Assembly (NCBI RefSeq): GCF_000518645.1
Contig: NZ_JADZ01000004.1
Coordinates: forward strand, 62,001-126,000
Length of the DNA stretch: 64,000 nucleotides
From: Curvibacter gracilis ATCC BAA-807
Lineage (GTDB): Bacteria > Pseudomonadota > Gammaproteobacteria > Burkholderiales > Burkholderiaceae_C
Direction of reading: 5' to 3'
The notes beneath the pieces were generated by a model. The model did no database searches, was not told the DNA's origin, and saw only the letters and a list, made by a program, of their open reading frames with translations. Below, in pieces: positions 35,926-44,823 of the stretch (its first letter is position 1; every line of letters begins with the position of its first letter). The position numbers were made by a program, and so were the translations under genes.

Positions 35926-38070
35926 ATGAGCCGTCTTCAGGGAAAGGCGCAGCTGCGCCACACGACCCTGGCTCTGGCGGTGGCCTGGGCCTGTTCTGCC
36001 GCGCAGGCCCAGCCAGCCGCACCAGCCCAAGCTGCGCCTGCACTCGACAGCGAGGCCTCGGCGGCCCCCCAGCCCCCCAGCCTGGCACCGATCACCATCA
36101 CAGGCCGCCACTACGACAACTCGGTCGGCAGCAGCGATGCCGCCTCGCAAGGGGTGATCCGATCCGAGCTGCTGGCCAGCCGGCCCGCGCTGCGCCCGGG
36201 TGAGGTGCTGGAGTTTGTGCCCGGCTTGATCGTCACCCAGCACTCGGGCGACGGCAAGGCCAACCAGTACTTTCTGCGCGGCTTCAACCTGGACCACGGC
36301 ACCGATTTCGCCACCCGCGTGGACGGCATGCCCGTCAACATGCCCACCCATGGGCACGGCCAGGGCTACTCGGACCTGAACTTTCTGATCCCCGAGCTGG
36401 TCGAGCGCATCGAGTACCGCAAGGGCCCGTACTTTGCCACCCATGGCGACTTTGCCGCTGCCGGTGCGGCCGACATCCTTTACAAGACCCGGCTGGACGC
36501 CCCGTTTGCCCAGGTCTCGGTGGGCCAGAACGGCTACCGGCGCGGGTTGGCGGCCGACACCATTCAGCTGCGTGACGACCTGACGCTGCTGGGCGCGGTG
36601 GAGTGGATGGGCAACAACGGGCCCTGGACCGTGCCTGAGGGCCTGCACCGCCAGAACGCGGTGCTGCGCCTGACCCAGGGCACGCGCGAGCGTGGCAGCA
36701 CGCTGAGCCTGATGGCGTATGAAGCCCGCTGGAACTCCACCGATCAGGTGCCCCAGCGCCTGATCGATGCCGGCACCTACAACGGCCGACCATTTGGCCG
36801 CTACGACTCGGTGGACCCCACCGACGGCGGCAGCACCTCGCGTTACAGCCTGTCGGGCGAATGGCACGACCGTGACCGCACAGGCGAGACCCGGGTCTCG
36901 GCCTACGCGATGAAGTATTCGCTCAAGCTGTTCTCCAACTTCACCTACGCCATGGACCGCCCCGCCACAGGCGATCAGTTCTCGCAGCAGGACGACCGAA
37001 ACGTGTTCGGCGGCCAGGCCTCCAGGGCTTGGAACCACACGCTTGCCGGCTTGGACGCGCGCACGGAAGTGGGCGTGCAACTGCGCAACGACCGGATCCA
37101 TGTGGGCTTGTTTGACACCCAGGCGCGCCAGATCCTCTCCACCACCCGGCTCGACGATGTGCGCGAAACGCTGCTTGGCGTGTTCGGCCAGAGCACCGTG
37201 CAACTGACACCCTGGCTGCGCAGCGTGGTGGGCTGGCGGGGCGACACGGCGCGCTTTGCCGTCAACAGCCTGAGCAACCCGGCCAACTCGGGCAGCGCCC
37301 GCGCCAGCCAGCTGTCGCCCAAGCTCACCCTGGTGGCCGGCCCCTGGGCCCAGACCGAATTCTTCTTCAACACTGGCAAGGGCTTTCACAGCAACGACGC
37401 CCGTGGCACCACGGCCAAGGTCGACCCCAGGACCGGCGACCCGGTGCAGGCCGTGCCCGGCCTGGTGGCAGCCCGTGGCTGGGAGTTGGGCGTGCGCACC
37501 GAGGCCATCGCCAACCTGCAAAGCTCGGTGGCGTTCTGGCGCCTGAACTCAGACTCTGAGCTGGTCTATGTGGGCGATGCCGGCAGCACCGAGGCCAGTG
37601 GCGCCAGCCGCCGCCACGGCATCGAGTTCAACAACCGCTGGACCCCCAGCCCCCACTTCTTGCTGGACGCCGATCTGGCGCTCACCCATGCGCGCTTTGC
37701 CAATGGCGAGCGCATCCCCAATGCGGTGGACTCGGTGGCCTCGATCGCCGCCACGGTCAAGGCCATCGGCCCCTGGTCGGCCAGCCTGCAGTGGCGCTAC
37801 CTGGGCAGCGGCGCACTGGTCGAGGACAACTCGGTGCGCAGCACCCCCGCCTCCACCTTCAACCTGCGCGTGACCCGCGATCTGCTGGACCTCAGCCGCC
37901 GCCCCGCCAGCCTGACGGTGGATGTCTTCAACCTCTTCAACCGCAAGGTGGACGACATCCAGTACTACTACGCCTCGCAGCTGCCCGGCGAGGCCGCGGC
38001 GGTCAATGGCCGGGTGGTGCATCCGGGCGAGCCGCGCTCGGTGCGGGTCACTTACAGGGTGGCTTTCTGA
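35926..38070 (+). CDS. TonB-dependent outer-membrane receptor, probably for nickel
   Basis: About 714 residues. Signal peptide 'LALAVAWACSAAQA-QP' follows a basic N-terminus; ATGs at 35875 and 35893 are alternative starts. After an Ala/Pro-rich spacer comes the TonB box region 'PITITGRHY', the plug domain ('LRPGEVLEFVPGLIVTQHSG', 'NQYFLRGFNLDHGTDFATRV') and a 22-strand barrel ending in 'RSVRVTYRVAF' with terminal Phe. 'DGMPVNMPTHGHGQGYSDLN' is a His-rich plug loop. Placed directly after the nickel permease without a terminator, so likely in the NikR regulon, it would take Ni2+ or a nickel chelate through the outer membrane, like FrpB4 of Helicobacter. Confidence 0.88.
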   Translation: MSRLQGKAQLRHTTLALAVAWACSAAQAQPAAPAQAAPALDSEASAAPQPPSLAPITITGRHYDNSVGSSDAASQGVIRSELLASRPALRPGEVLEFVPGLIVTQHSGDGKANQYFLRGFNLDHGTDFATRVDGMPVNMPTHGHGQGYSDLNFLIPELVERIEYRKGPYFATHGDFAAAGAADILYKTRLDAPFAQVSVGQNGYRRGLAADTIQLRDDLTLLGAVEWMGNNGPWTVPEGLHRQNAVLRLTQGTRERGSTLSLMAYEARWNSTDQVPQRLIDAGTYNGRPFGRYDSVDPTDGGSTSRYSLSGEWHDRDRTGETRVSAYAMKYSLKLFSNFTYAMDRPATGDQFSQQDDRNVFGGQASRAWNHTLAGLDARTEVGVQLRNDRIHVGLFDTQARQILSTTRLDDVRETLLGVFGQSTVQLTPWLRSVVGWRGDTARFAVNSLSNPANSGSARASQLSPKLTLVAGPWAQTEFFFNTGKGFHSNDARGTTAKVDPRTGDPVQAVPGLVAARGWELGVRTEAIANLQSSVAFWRLNSDSELVYVGDAGSTEASGASRRHGIEFNNRWTPSPHFLLDADLALTHARFANGERIPNAVDSVASIAATVKAIGPWSASLQWRYLGSGALVEDNSVRSTPASTFNLRVTRDLLDLSRRPASLTVDVFNLFNRKVDDIQYYYASQLPGEAAAVNGRVVHPGEPRSVRVTYRVAF

Positions 38071-38164
38071 GGCGGCCCTCGACAAAGGGTGTGGGGGCAG
38101 GGTCTGGTTCTGTGGCGTCGCAAAATGGGGGCTTGAGCCTCATCGGCCCCTCAGGAGAAATCAA

Positions 38165-38572
38165 TTGAAAGTTGACGGCCAATGCCATTGCGGCGCCATT
38201 GCCTACGAGGCTGAAGTGCAGGAAGGCAGCATCTCGGTCTGCCATTGCAACGACTGCCAGATCCACTCGGGCTCGGCCTTTCGGGCCAATATTTCAGCAC
38301 CTGCCGCGAGCTTTCGCCTGCTCCGTGGCACGCCCAACACCTACATCAAGACGGCCGCCAGCGGTGCCCGACGGGTGCTGGCGTTTTGTGGCCACTGCGG
38401 CACCCCGGTCTATGCCTGCGCGGCCGAAGCGCCCACGGCGTATTCATTGCGCGTTGGCACGCTCAATCAGCGGCACGAACTCGGCTCGCCCATGCGGCAG
38501 ATCTGGACGCAGCGGCGCCTGCCCTGGGTGACCCTGCCCGACGACGTGGCGGCTTTTCACGGGCAACCTTGA
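38165..38572 (+). CDS. GFA-family (glutathione-dependent formaldehyde-activating-like) protein
   Basis: 135 residues starting at a TTG codon that is fixed by a strong AGGAG 7 bp upstream and by the family N-terminus 'KVDGQCHCGAIAYEAEV'. The zinc-binding cysteines are visible as 'CHCG', 'CHCNDC' and 'CGHCGTP', the full pattern of GFA/CENP-V domain proteins. Despite the family name most members have no proven role in formaldehyde activation. Stands alone between the nickel receptor gene and a convergent serine hydrolase gene. Confidence 0.87.
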   Translation: MKVDGQCHCGAIAYEAEVQEGSISVCHCNDCQIHSGSAFRANISAPAASFRLLRGTPNTYIKTAASGARRVLAFCGHCGTPVYACAAEAPTAYSLRVGTLNQRHELGSPMRQIWTQRRLPWVTLPDDVAAFHGQP

Positions 38573-38622
38573 CAAGGGTGGTCGCCGGTTTTGGCGAACG
38601 TCAGTCCACCGAGGCTTGTCAA
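38569..38622. terminator. nested inverted repeat between convergent genes
   Basis: The stop codons of both convergent genes lie inside an 8-bp inverted repeat, TTGACAAG at 38569-38576 and CTTGTCAA at 38615-38622. Inside are GGTGG/CCACC and a TCGCC-GGTTTT-GGCGA hairpin at 38582-38597. It may serve as a two-way terminator, though there is no long T run. Confidence 0.45.
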
Positions 38623-39785
38623 AGGCACACCCGCAAGACCTCACAAAGCGTATCCAACACGCCTGCCGACAAGAAAGACGAGCGCAAGACCTTGTACTCT
38701 CCTGGCAAGTAGCTCCGCACCAGCGGTTCGACCAGTTTCAGCCCGGCGTCGCTGTTGGTCAGAAGAACCAGGGCATCGCCCGAGGCCGGTACGGCGAGCA
38801 CAAACGCGCGGTAGCCCGGGTTGTTGCCCCACTGCCAGAACCGGGTGCCGTCTACCGAGGTCTCCAGGCCCCAGCCCAAGCCCCAAGCCAGGTTCAAGCC
38901 CGCGTCGACGTCTACGGGCGACTCTGCTGTCATCGCCTGGAGCGCCGGATCGCGCAACCAGGCGACCACAAAGCGGGCATAGTCATCCACGGTGGTGTAG
39001 AGGCTGTACGCTGCCACCGGCTGGTTCATGAGTACCTGCTTGCGCGGCTCCCCATTGGCTTTGGTGCCTGGCAACAAGTGGTCGCCGACCTGGGGTGTCC
39101 AGCGGTAGCTGCTCAGGCCCATGCCCAGCGGGGTGAAGACCAGCGCTTGCATCACTTCGTCCAGCGGGCGTTGCATCACGCTTTCAACCGCCCGCTGCAG
39201 CAGCACATAGCCCTCTCCGGAATAGGACCAGCGCTGGCCCGGCGTGCCTTCAAAGCGCAGCGGGCCCGAGGCCCAGTTGGGCAGCCCGGCCGTGTGCTGC
39301 AACAGCATGCGCACGGTCACGGCACCCAGTCGCGGGTCGGTCACGACATCGCTTTGGGCGGCCAACTCAGGGTGCAGTGGATTGAAGGCATGCCGATAGC
39401 CTTGGGGCAGGTACTGCAGCACGGGCGCGTCCAGCGCCAGCCGCCCTTGTTGCACGAGCTTCAGCACCGCATAGGCGAACACTGGTTTGCTCAGTGATGC
39501 GGCCTGGAACACGCTGTCAGGCGCCACCTGCAGCGCAGGGCCGCAACCCGACGCCGTCGTGACAGATTGAAGTTCGCGCTGCCGGATCACCGCCACCGCT
39601 GCGGCGCACACATGGTGTTGCCGGGCCAACTGCGGCAACGGCTCGCTGGGGGCGGCAGACGCGGCCGTGGAGCCCGGAGCAAGGCCGGCTTTGGGCGGTG
39701 AGGCACAAGACACCACCAGCAAAAGCGCGGCCATCCAGCTGGAGCGGCCGAAGCCGCGCAGGGCAGAAGGCAGGGTCCGAGACAT
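38619..39785 (-). CDS. serine hydrolase, beta-lactamase class C/DD-peptidase-like lipoprotein
   Basis: 388 residues from 'MSRTLPSALRGFGRSSWMAA'. A lipoprotein signal 'LLLVVSC' puts the lipidated Cys at residue 27. The serine-lysine pair is S97-x-x-K100 in 'QAASLSKPV'; the Tyr motif is 'WSYSGEGYVLLQ' (Y-S-G where class C enzymes have Y-x-N), and a 'WGNNPGYRAFV' loop replaces KTG. The family includes class C beta-lactamases, esterases and D,D-peptidases; the changed motifs argue for a peptidase or esterase. It is 28 bp beyond the next serine hydrolase on the same strand, so the two probably form a transcription unit. Confidence 0.85.
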   Translation of the reverse strand: MSRTLPSALRGFGRSSWMAALLLVVSCASPPKAGLAPGSTAASAAPSEPLPQLARQHHVCAAAVAVIRQRELQSVTTASGCGPALQVAPDSVFQAASLSKPVFAYAVLKLVQQGRLALDAPVLQYLPQGYRHAFNPLHPELAAQSDVVTDPRLGAVTVRMLLQHTAGLPNWASGPLRFEGTPGQRWSYSGEGYVLLQRAVESVMQRPLDEVMQALVFTPLGMGLSSYRWTPQVGDHLLPGTKANGEPRKQVLMNQPVAAYSLYTTVDDYARFVVAWLRDPALQAMTAESPVDVDAGLNLAWGLGWGLETSVDGTRFWQWGNNPGYRAFVLAVPASGDALVLLTNSDAGLKLVEPLVRSYLPGEYKVLRSSFLSAGVLDTLCEVLRVCL

Positions 39786-39812
39786 GCGCAAATCCTACTG
39801 GACGTCAGGCGC

Positions 39813-41057
39813 TCACAGCGCCATCGATTGCTGCTTCAGCACCTCGCCGAGCGTCTGATCGATGCGGGCCAGCACCCAACTGCTGCCATCTTTGGCGAAG
39901 TAGCCCGTGTTGCTCAGGCCGAACAGGGCAAACTCGCCAGCCCGGTCGAGTGCCACCTCGGCCATGAAGCCGGTCACGTGGCCGGTGTGGGTCAGCAGCA
40001 GCCGCTTCGGTGTGGCCACGGCCTGCCAGCCCCAGACATAGCGGCCATCAGAGGCTGCGCGCAGGTCGCGCACATAGACCTGCGGCAGCGGCGTGCGCTC
40101 CCCCTGCAGCGCCTGCACATGCCAGCGCAGCCACTGCGCGTAGGCCTCACCCGTGCAGGCCCAGTTGCCGGCGGGGGCGATGATGTCCAGCCAGTCCTGG
40201 GTGGCCAGGCTGTCCGGTGTGGCCTCGACCACGGCCAGGGCCCCGGCGGGGCCCTCATGCCCCCACAGCAGGTCGGTGGGCTTGGGCACCCAGGATCGCC
40301 AAACCCCTTGCAGGGCCAGGGGCTGCACCAGCACTTCGTCAAACACGGCCTCGAAGGCCCTGCCCGTGCGCGCTTCCACGATGGCGGCTGCCAGCACGTA
40401 ACCTGCGTTGGAGTAGTGGAAGTCGCGCCCCGGCACGACACCGTCTGCAGGCGCCTGGGCCAGCAGCCAGCGTGCGAAATAGCTGCGACGGCCCACCGGG
40501 GTGTCGGGCAGGGGGCGGGTGTCGGCGCTGACCGCCGCGATGAAGGCGTTCTCTTCCTGGCCGCTGCCGTTGAAGGCCGGCACGCCACCGCGGTGGTGCA
40601 GCAGATCGGCCAGGGTCACCTGCGCGTAGGCCGGGTGGATCTCCCCAGCCCAGGTCGGAAAGGCCTGCGGCAGGGTCATGGACAGGGCCGGGCCGCCGCG
40701 CTCGGCCAACGCGACAATGGCCGCACTGGTCATGGCCTTGGTGTTTGAGCCGATGGCGAAGCGGTCTTGCGATTCCACCGAGGCATTCTGGCCTTGACGC
40801 CGCTTGCCTGACACGGCCACGGCCACGCTGCCGGCCTTGCCGCTCACCTGGCCCAGCACCATGCCGACCAGGCCTGAAGCGACCCCGGCGTCAGCCTGGG
40901 CCTTGAGCAGGGCGGCGAGTCGGCTCTGATCCGAACTGTCGGCGCCCCCGCCGCATCCCGTCAGGCCAAGCTCCAGCCCAAGGCCCAGGCTGCCGGACAG
41001 CAGAAGTTGCAGCACCGAACGGCGGCGCAAAGGTGAACAAGTGGCGTGAGTCGACAT
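39813..41057 (-). CDS. serine hydrolase, beta-lactamase class C-like lipoprotein
   Basis: 414 residues. N-terminus 'RRRSVLQLLLSGSLGLGLEL' then the lipobox 'GLTGC' (Cys35), so it is a lipoprotein with a twin-arginine-like signal. Active-site S104-N-T-K107, Tyr motif 'FHYSNAGYVLAAAI' (Y-S-N) and 'LLLTHTGHVTGFMAEV' (HTG for KTG) are all present, closer to D-aminopeptidase/EstB-type enzymes than to true beta-lactamases. Divergent from the two-component system genes at 41199, with 141 bp between starts, so that system may control both hydrolases. Confidence 0.87.
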   Translation of the reverse strand: MSTHATCSPLRRRSVLQLLLSGSLGLGLELGLTGCGGGADSSDQSRLAALLKAQADAGVASGLVGMVLGQVSGKAGSVAVAVSGKRRQGQNASVESQDRFAIGSNTKAMTSAAIVALAERGGPALSMTLPQAFPTWAGEIHPAYAQVTLADLLHHRGGVPAFNGSGQEENAFIAAVSADTRPLPDTPVGRRSYFARWLLAQAPADGVVPGRDFHYSNAGYVLAAAIVEARTGRAFEAVFDEVLVQPLALQGVWRSWVPKPTDLLWGHEGPAGALAVVEATPDSLATQDWLDIIAPAGNWACTGEAYAQWLRWHVQALQGERTPLPQVYVRDLRAASDGRYVWGWQAVATPKRLLLTHTGHVTGFMAEVALDRAGEFALFGLSNTGYFAKDGSSWVLARIDQTLGEVLKQQSMAL

Positions 41058-41198
41058 GCGAAGGCCTTGAAGTTGCGATGGCCGCCAGTGTGCGCAGACC
41101 AAGCCAAAGAGAAGCCAAATTCCGGCTTGGAGGGCTCGCCGCAGGCGCGACCCGCTCGCTTTGGGTTTCCCCAAGATTGGCCCCCTAGAATCCCGGCC

Positions 41199-41852
41199 AT
41201 GCACATCCTCCTGGTCGAAGACGATCTTGATCTGGGCCCGGCCCTGCTGGCGGCCTTGCGGGCCGAGGGCGTGAGCGCGCAATGGGTGCGGCGCGCCGCC
41301 GACGCCCGCGCCGCCATGGGGCCCGAGGTCGACCTGGTCTTGCTGGACCGCGCCCTGGCCGGTCAGGAAGGGCTGGACCTGTTGCGCCACTGGCGCATGA
41401 AGCGCATCACCACGCCGGTGATCGTCATCACCGCGCGGTCCGCGCTGACGGACCGACTCGAGGGCCTGGACGAAGGGGCCGACGACTACCTCGTCAAGCC
41501 CTTCGAAATTCCCGAGCTGTTGTCGCGCGTGCGGGCCGTGCACCGTCGCCATCGCCAGCAGGCCAGCGAGGTGTGGGAGCTGGGCGAACTGGCAGTGTCG
41601 CCGCGCTCGCACCAAGCCTGGCTGAAGGGCGAGTTGCTGCCCTTGTCTGCACGTGAATTCCAATTGCTGCTGGCCCTGGCCAAGGACAGCAGCACGGTGG
41701 TGCCCAAGCAACTGCTGGGGCAGTTGCTGGAACCCCTGGGCGAGCCGGTGGATGCGGCCACCGTCGAGGTGCACCTGTCGAACCTGCGCCGCAAGATCGG
41801 CGCCGAGCGCATCCGCACCGTGCGCGGCGTGGGCTACCAGCTCCGGCCATGA
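41199..41852 (+). CDS. OmpR-family response regulator
   Basis: 217 residues. Receiver domain with acidic pocket E7-D8-D9 ('LLVEDDLDLG'), phosphoacceptor Asp50 ('EVDLVLLDRAL'), Thr/Ser in 'VIVITARSAL' and Lys in 'DDYLVKPFE'. The C-terminal winged helix ends 'LRRKIGAERIRTVRGVGYQL', as in OmpR/QseB-type activators. The stop overlaps the ATG of the sensor kinase (ATGA). Most like QseB/PmrA-type regulators that respond to envelope or metal signals; the signal here is unknown. The divergent lipoprotein hydrolases are candidate targets. Confidence 0.93.
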   Translation: MHILLVEDDLDLGPALLAALRAEGVSAQWVRRAADARAAMGPEVDLVLLDRALAGQEGLDLLRHWRMKRITTPVIVITARSALTDRLEGLDEGADDYLVKPFEIPELLSRVRAVHRRHRQQASEVWELGELAVSPRSHQAWLKGELLPLSAREFQLLLALAKDSSTVVPKQLLGQLLEPLGEPVDAATVEVHLSNLRRKIGAERIRTVRGVGYQLRP

Positions 41853-43213
41853 AGAGGCCGCCGTCGTCATTGCAAGGGCGCCTGTTGGGGGTGCTGCTCG
41901 CCGCCGTGGTGCTGGTCGTGGCGGCCCTGGTCGCCAAGGACTATCTGGCGTTTCGCTGGCACGTCTCGGATCGCGTGGCCCAAAGGTCGGCAGCCGAGGG
42001 CCTGGGTGAGGCACTGGCCGACGCCGATGCCACGCTGGCCGCAGCCATCGTGCGCGCCACCGAGCTGCAATTCAACCGGTCACGGCGTGCTGCCGGACTG
42101 CCCGACATCGAAGACCTGGCGTTCGAACTTCAGACCTCTGACGGGCGGCTGATCTATGCGTCCGCGCAGCTCAAGGACCTGCCGGTACTGTCGCTGCAGC
42201 AGCTTCGGCAATCCGAACTGCAAATGCCGCAGCGGGCCTACTGGCCCTACCTGCACGAGACCGGCCGCTGGCGAGTCATCTTGCTGGAGCCGGTGGTGCA
42301 GGATGCCGTGCTGTTGCGCTGGCTAGGGGGCACCCTGGTGCCCGATGTCTTCGTGGCCATCCCCTTGCTGCTGCTGCCGCTGTGGTGGGCTGTGCGCTCC
42401 GGGCTGGCACCGCTGCGCCGGCTGGTGTCAGCCCTGGCGCAGCGCGATGCGGCCACGCTGACGCCCCTGCAACTCGACCTGCGCTATGCCGAGCTTCAGC
42501 CCATCGTCGGTGCCATCGATGGCCTGCTGGCGCGTGCGCGCCGGCACCTGGAGCATGAGCGCCGCCTGACGCACGACACCGCGCATGAACTGCGCACCCC
42601 GCTGGCTGTGCTCGCCGCCCAGGCCCATGCCCTGGCCACTGCGCCCGATGCCGCTGCGGCGGAGCTGGCCCGGCAGGGCATTGCGCGGGGTGTGCAGCGC
42701 ACATCGCATCTGGTGGAGCAACTGCTGACCCTGGCCGGGCTGGAGTCCCCGGACATCGCCCGACCCACCCAGACCATCGATCTGGTGGCGCTGTGCCGCC
42801 AGCACCTGATCGACCTCACGCCACTGGCCGATGCCCGCAACATCGAGATGGCCCTGGAGTCGCCGGATCAATGCCAGGCCACGGTGCTGGTGCCGGCCCT
42901 GCACTCCATCCTCGACAACCTGCTGCGCAATGCCCTCAACCACTGTCCGCCGGGTTCGCAGGTGGAACTGCATCTCACACAGCAGGCGGGGCAGTATCGA
43001 ATCACGGTGCAGGACAACGGCCCAGGCATGCCAGCGGAGGAACGCGAGCGGGCCTTCGAGCGCTTCTTCCGAGGACAGGGGGCTGGCCCGGGCTCGGGCC
43101 TGGGGTTGGCGATCGTGCACGAGGCCGCCCGGCTGCTGGGCGCCCGGGTGTGGCTGGCAGAAGGTGATGGCGGGCAGGGGCTGCGTGTGACCGTTGAGTG
43201 GCGTGTTGGCTGA
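41849..43213 (+). CDS. two-component sensor histidine kinase
   Basis: 454 residues. TM1 'LLGVLLAAVVLVVAALVA' near the N-terminus, a periplasmic region of about 130 residues, TM2 'VFVAIPLLLLPLWWAVRSG', a HAMP-like linker, then the phosphorylated His246 in 'LTHDTAHELRTPLAVLAAQ'. The ATPase part shows the N box 'ILDNLLRNALNHCPPG', 'VQDNGPGMPAEERERAFERF' and the G2 box 'GSGLGLAIVHEAARLLG'. It resembles QseC/PmrB-type sensors. Overlaps the regulator gene by ATGA. Confidence 0.93.
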   Translation: MKRPPSSLQGRLLGVLLAAVVLVVAALVAKDYLAFRWHVSDRVAQRSAAEGLGEALADADATLAAAIVRATELQFNRSRRAAGLPDIEDLAFELQTSDGRLIYASAQLKDLPVLSLQQLRQSELQMPQRAYWPYLHETGRWRVILLEPVVQDAVLLRWLGGTLVPDVFVAIPLLLLPLWWAVRSGLAPLRRLVSALAQRDAATLTPLQLDLRYAELQPIVGAIDGLLARARRHLEHERRLTHDTAHELRTPLAVLAAQAHALATAPDAAAAELARQGIARGVQRTSHLVEQLLTLAGLESPDIARPTQTIDLVALCRQHLIDLTPLADARNIEMALESPDQCQATVLVPALHSILDNLLRNALNHCPPGSQVELHLTQQAGQYRITVQDNGPGMPAEERERAFERFFRGQGAGPGSGLGLAIVHEAARLLGARVWLAEGDGGQGLRVTVEWRVG

Positions 43214-43237
43214 GCTGTGACGGGGGAAGGGCTTTGG

Positions 43238-43295
43238 CGGCTCAGGGGCCGTGCCAAGGGTCGGGCCTGGGTCTCAGCGTTTTGGGCCTGAGCCG
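43238..43295. terminator. inverted repeat between convergent genes
   Basis: CGGCTCAGGGGCC at 43238-43250 can pair with GGGCCTGAGCCG at 43284-43295 (one bulge), between the kinase stop and the convergent hypothetical gene. No T run, loop of 33 nt; weak candidate for a terminator. Confidence 0.3.
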
Positions 43296-43320
43296 CAGCG
43301 GTGCAAGATCCAGCCGAGAT

Positions 43321-43929
43321 TCACCGGCAAAGCTCGGCGGCTCGCGTCGGCTGGGCATCGAAGAACATCACCAGGTCGCTCAAGGTCTTGACCTTGCCAA
43401 AGAACGGGTTGGACGCTGTGTTGTCAAGTGATCGGCACGCCCTGGCGGCAATGCGGGGGGCGAGATGCATGTCGAGCTCATCGGCGTCGATGCCGATGTC
43501 CACGAGTCGGTCTGATGCCCGCAGCGGAACCCGGGCTCCGTCATGGACCAGCACAGCCTGCGTCTCTTCGTACACCGCGCGGATGACCCAGGTGTCCGTG
43601 GCGCGGGCGTTGAAGGAGCGGGCAAATTGGCAGATCGATTCGCCTGTGCGAGACCGGGCCAGGGCCCACCTTTTGTGCTTTTCACGCTCAGTTGCATTCT
43701 TCACGCACAGCGTGAGCAACAGCATGCCCAGTGCCGTGGCCAAGGGATGGGCCACCGCCAAATAGCCCATGGCAGACAAGAAGATCGCTGCAACGCCGCC
43801 AATGCCCGCCTTTGCCCGCCAGGTCTTGGGCCTGGTGTGGACAGGGGGCATGGATCGGGAGGGGGCACGCATGGCGAGCATGCTAGCAAACATGCGTGTG
43901 GCCCGCGGGTTGCGGCGCCGTCGCGTCAT
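43321..43929 (-). CDS. hypothetical membrane protein, about 202 residues
   Basis: Not recognised. A basic N-terminus ('RRRRNPRATR') leads to two adjacent hydrophobic segments, 'GGVAAIFLSAMGYLAVAHP' and 'LATALGMLLLTLCV', then a soluble domain of about 125 residues with 'WVIRAVYEETQAVLVHDGAR' and 'DIGIDADELDMHLAPRIAAR'. The layout is a membrane-anchored cytoplasmic domain. It stands 36 bp downstream of nrtR on the same strand, so it may be co-transcribed, but no link to NAD metabolism is evident. The start may be an inner ATG. Confidence 0.6.
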   Translation of the reverse strand: MTRRRRNPRATRMFASMLAMRAPSRSMPPVHTRPKTWRAKAGIGGVAAIFLSAMGYLAVAHPLATALGMLLLTLCVKNATEREKHKRWALARSRTGESICQFARSFNARATDTWVIRAVYEETQAVLVHDGARVPLRASDRLVDIGIDADELDMHLAPRIAARACRSLDNTASNPFFGKVKTLSDLVMFFDAQPTRAAELCR

Positions 43930-43965
43930 CAACCTGGAGGTCTCATGCGCCTGGTGCGTGGTCTG

Positions 43966-44661
43966 TCAGGAGTTGATGCCACGCACCACGAGCGACAAAG
44001 CCCGCCGGTACTCCTTTCGCAGCCGGTACACCTGGGCGGGACGATGCGCCGCGCCCGTCTCCATGGCGCCTTCGATGGGTTCCAGAATCCCCAGTTCGTC
44101 CATCTTGCGCCTGAAGCTCACCTTGTTGATGGCCTCGCCCAAGACCGCCTCGTAGACAGCCTGCAGGCGCGGCAGGGTCACCTGGTCTTCGCACAGGTAG
44201 ACCGGCAGTGAGGAGTATTGGCTCTTGGAGCGAATGCGGGCAACCGCCAGTTCGACGATGCTCTTGTGGTCAAACGGCAGCTTGGGCAGTCGACTGACTG
44301 GCGCCAAGACCATCCCGTTGGGGGGCACATCCAGCACTTCGGCGGGCACCAGCGCGTAGTAGACGATCGATACCGACCACCCCCTCGGGTCTCGGTCTGC
44401 GCCGGAATACGTGGCCAGTTGCTCCAGATAGGGGCTGACGATAGCCGTCTTTTCCTTCAACACCCGGGCCGCCGCATCCCAGGCCGTCTTGTCCTCCTGT
44501 GGATGGATGTAGCCACCCGGCAGCGCCAGCTTTCCTGCGCAGGGGGCGTTGCGGCGCTCGAAAAGAGCCACATGCAAGGCTTCATCCTTGAGGGTGAGCA
44601 GCACCACATCAACGGTACAGATGATGGGTGGAAAGTCGGAATCAATTGCATTCTTGGCCAT
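43966..44661 (-). CDS. nrtR: NrtR-type transcriptional regulator (Nudix domain plus winged helix)
   Basis: 231 residues from 'MAKNAIDSDFPPIICTVDVV'; in-frame starts at 44691, 44730 and 44748 are possible. The N-terminal Nudix domain has 'GGYIHPQEDKTAWDAAARVL' but the catalytic REUXEE part is degenerate ('RVLKEKT'), as expected of NrtR, which binds ADP-ribose rather than hydrolysing it. The C-terminal part (after about residue 140) is the winged helix that binds DNA ('VSFRRKMDELGILEPIEG'). Divergent from an NAD salvage operon with a palindromic operator between them, it should repress that operon and itself when NAD is sufficient. Confidence 0.9.
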   Translation of the reverse strand: MAKNAIDSDFPPIICTVDVVLLTLKDEALHVALFERRNAPCAGKLALPGGYIHPQEDKTAWDAAARVLKEKTAIVSPYLEQLATYSGADRDPRGWSVSIVYYALVPAEVLDVPPNGMVLAPVSRLPKLPFDHKSIVELAVARIRSKSQYSSLPVYLCEDQVTLPRLQAVYEAVLGEAINKVSFRRKMDELGILEPIEGAMETGAAHRPAQVYRLRKEYRRALSLVVRGINS

Positions 44662-44761
44662 GGGCTTGCCTGCTCGCTTGTCTTTGTTCATTCCAGCAAC
44701 GAAGTAGCTTACCAAGTCGAATCCCTTCATGCCGCGATACCTGAGCAACTCTGCTTGATAG

Positions 44762-44782
44762 TTAGTTGCACAATAAAACTAA
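44762..44782 (+). promoter_or_regulatory. probable NrtR operator
   Basis: Inverted repeat TTAGTT-N9-AACTAA between the divergent nrtR and NAD operon starts, with an A+T-rich centre. NrtR sites known from other bacteria have the same TAGT/ACTA arms. Placed 42 bp before the first operon gene. Confidence 0.8.
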
Positions 44783-44823
44783 GTCATGTAGAGTTGCTCC
44801 CGACAACACGAGCGGAGGCTCAC

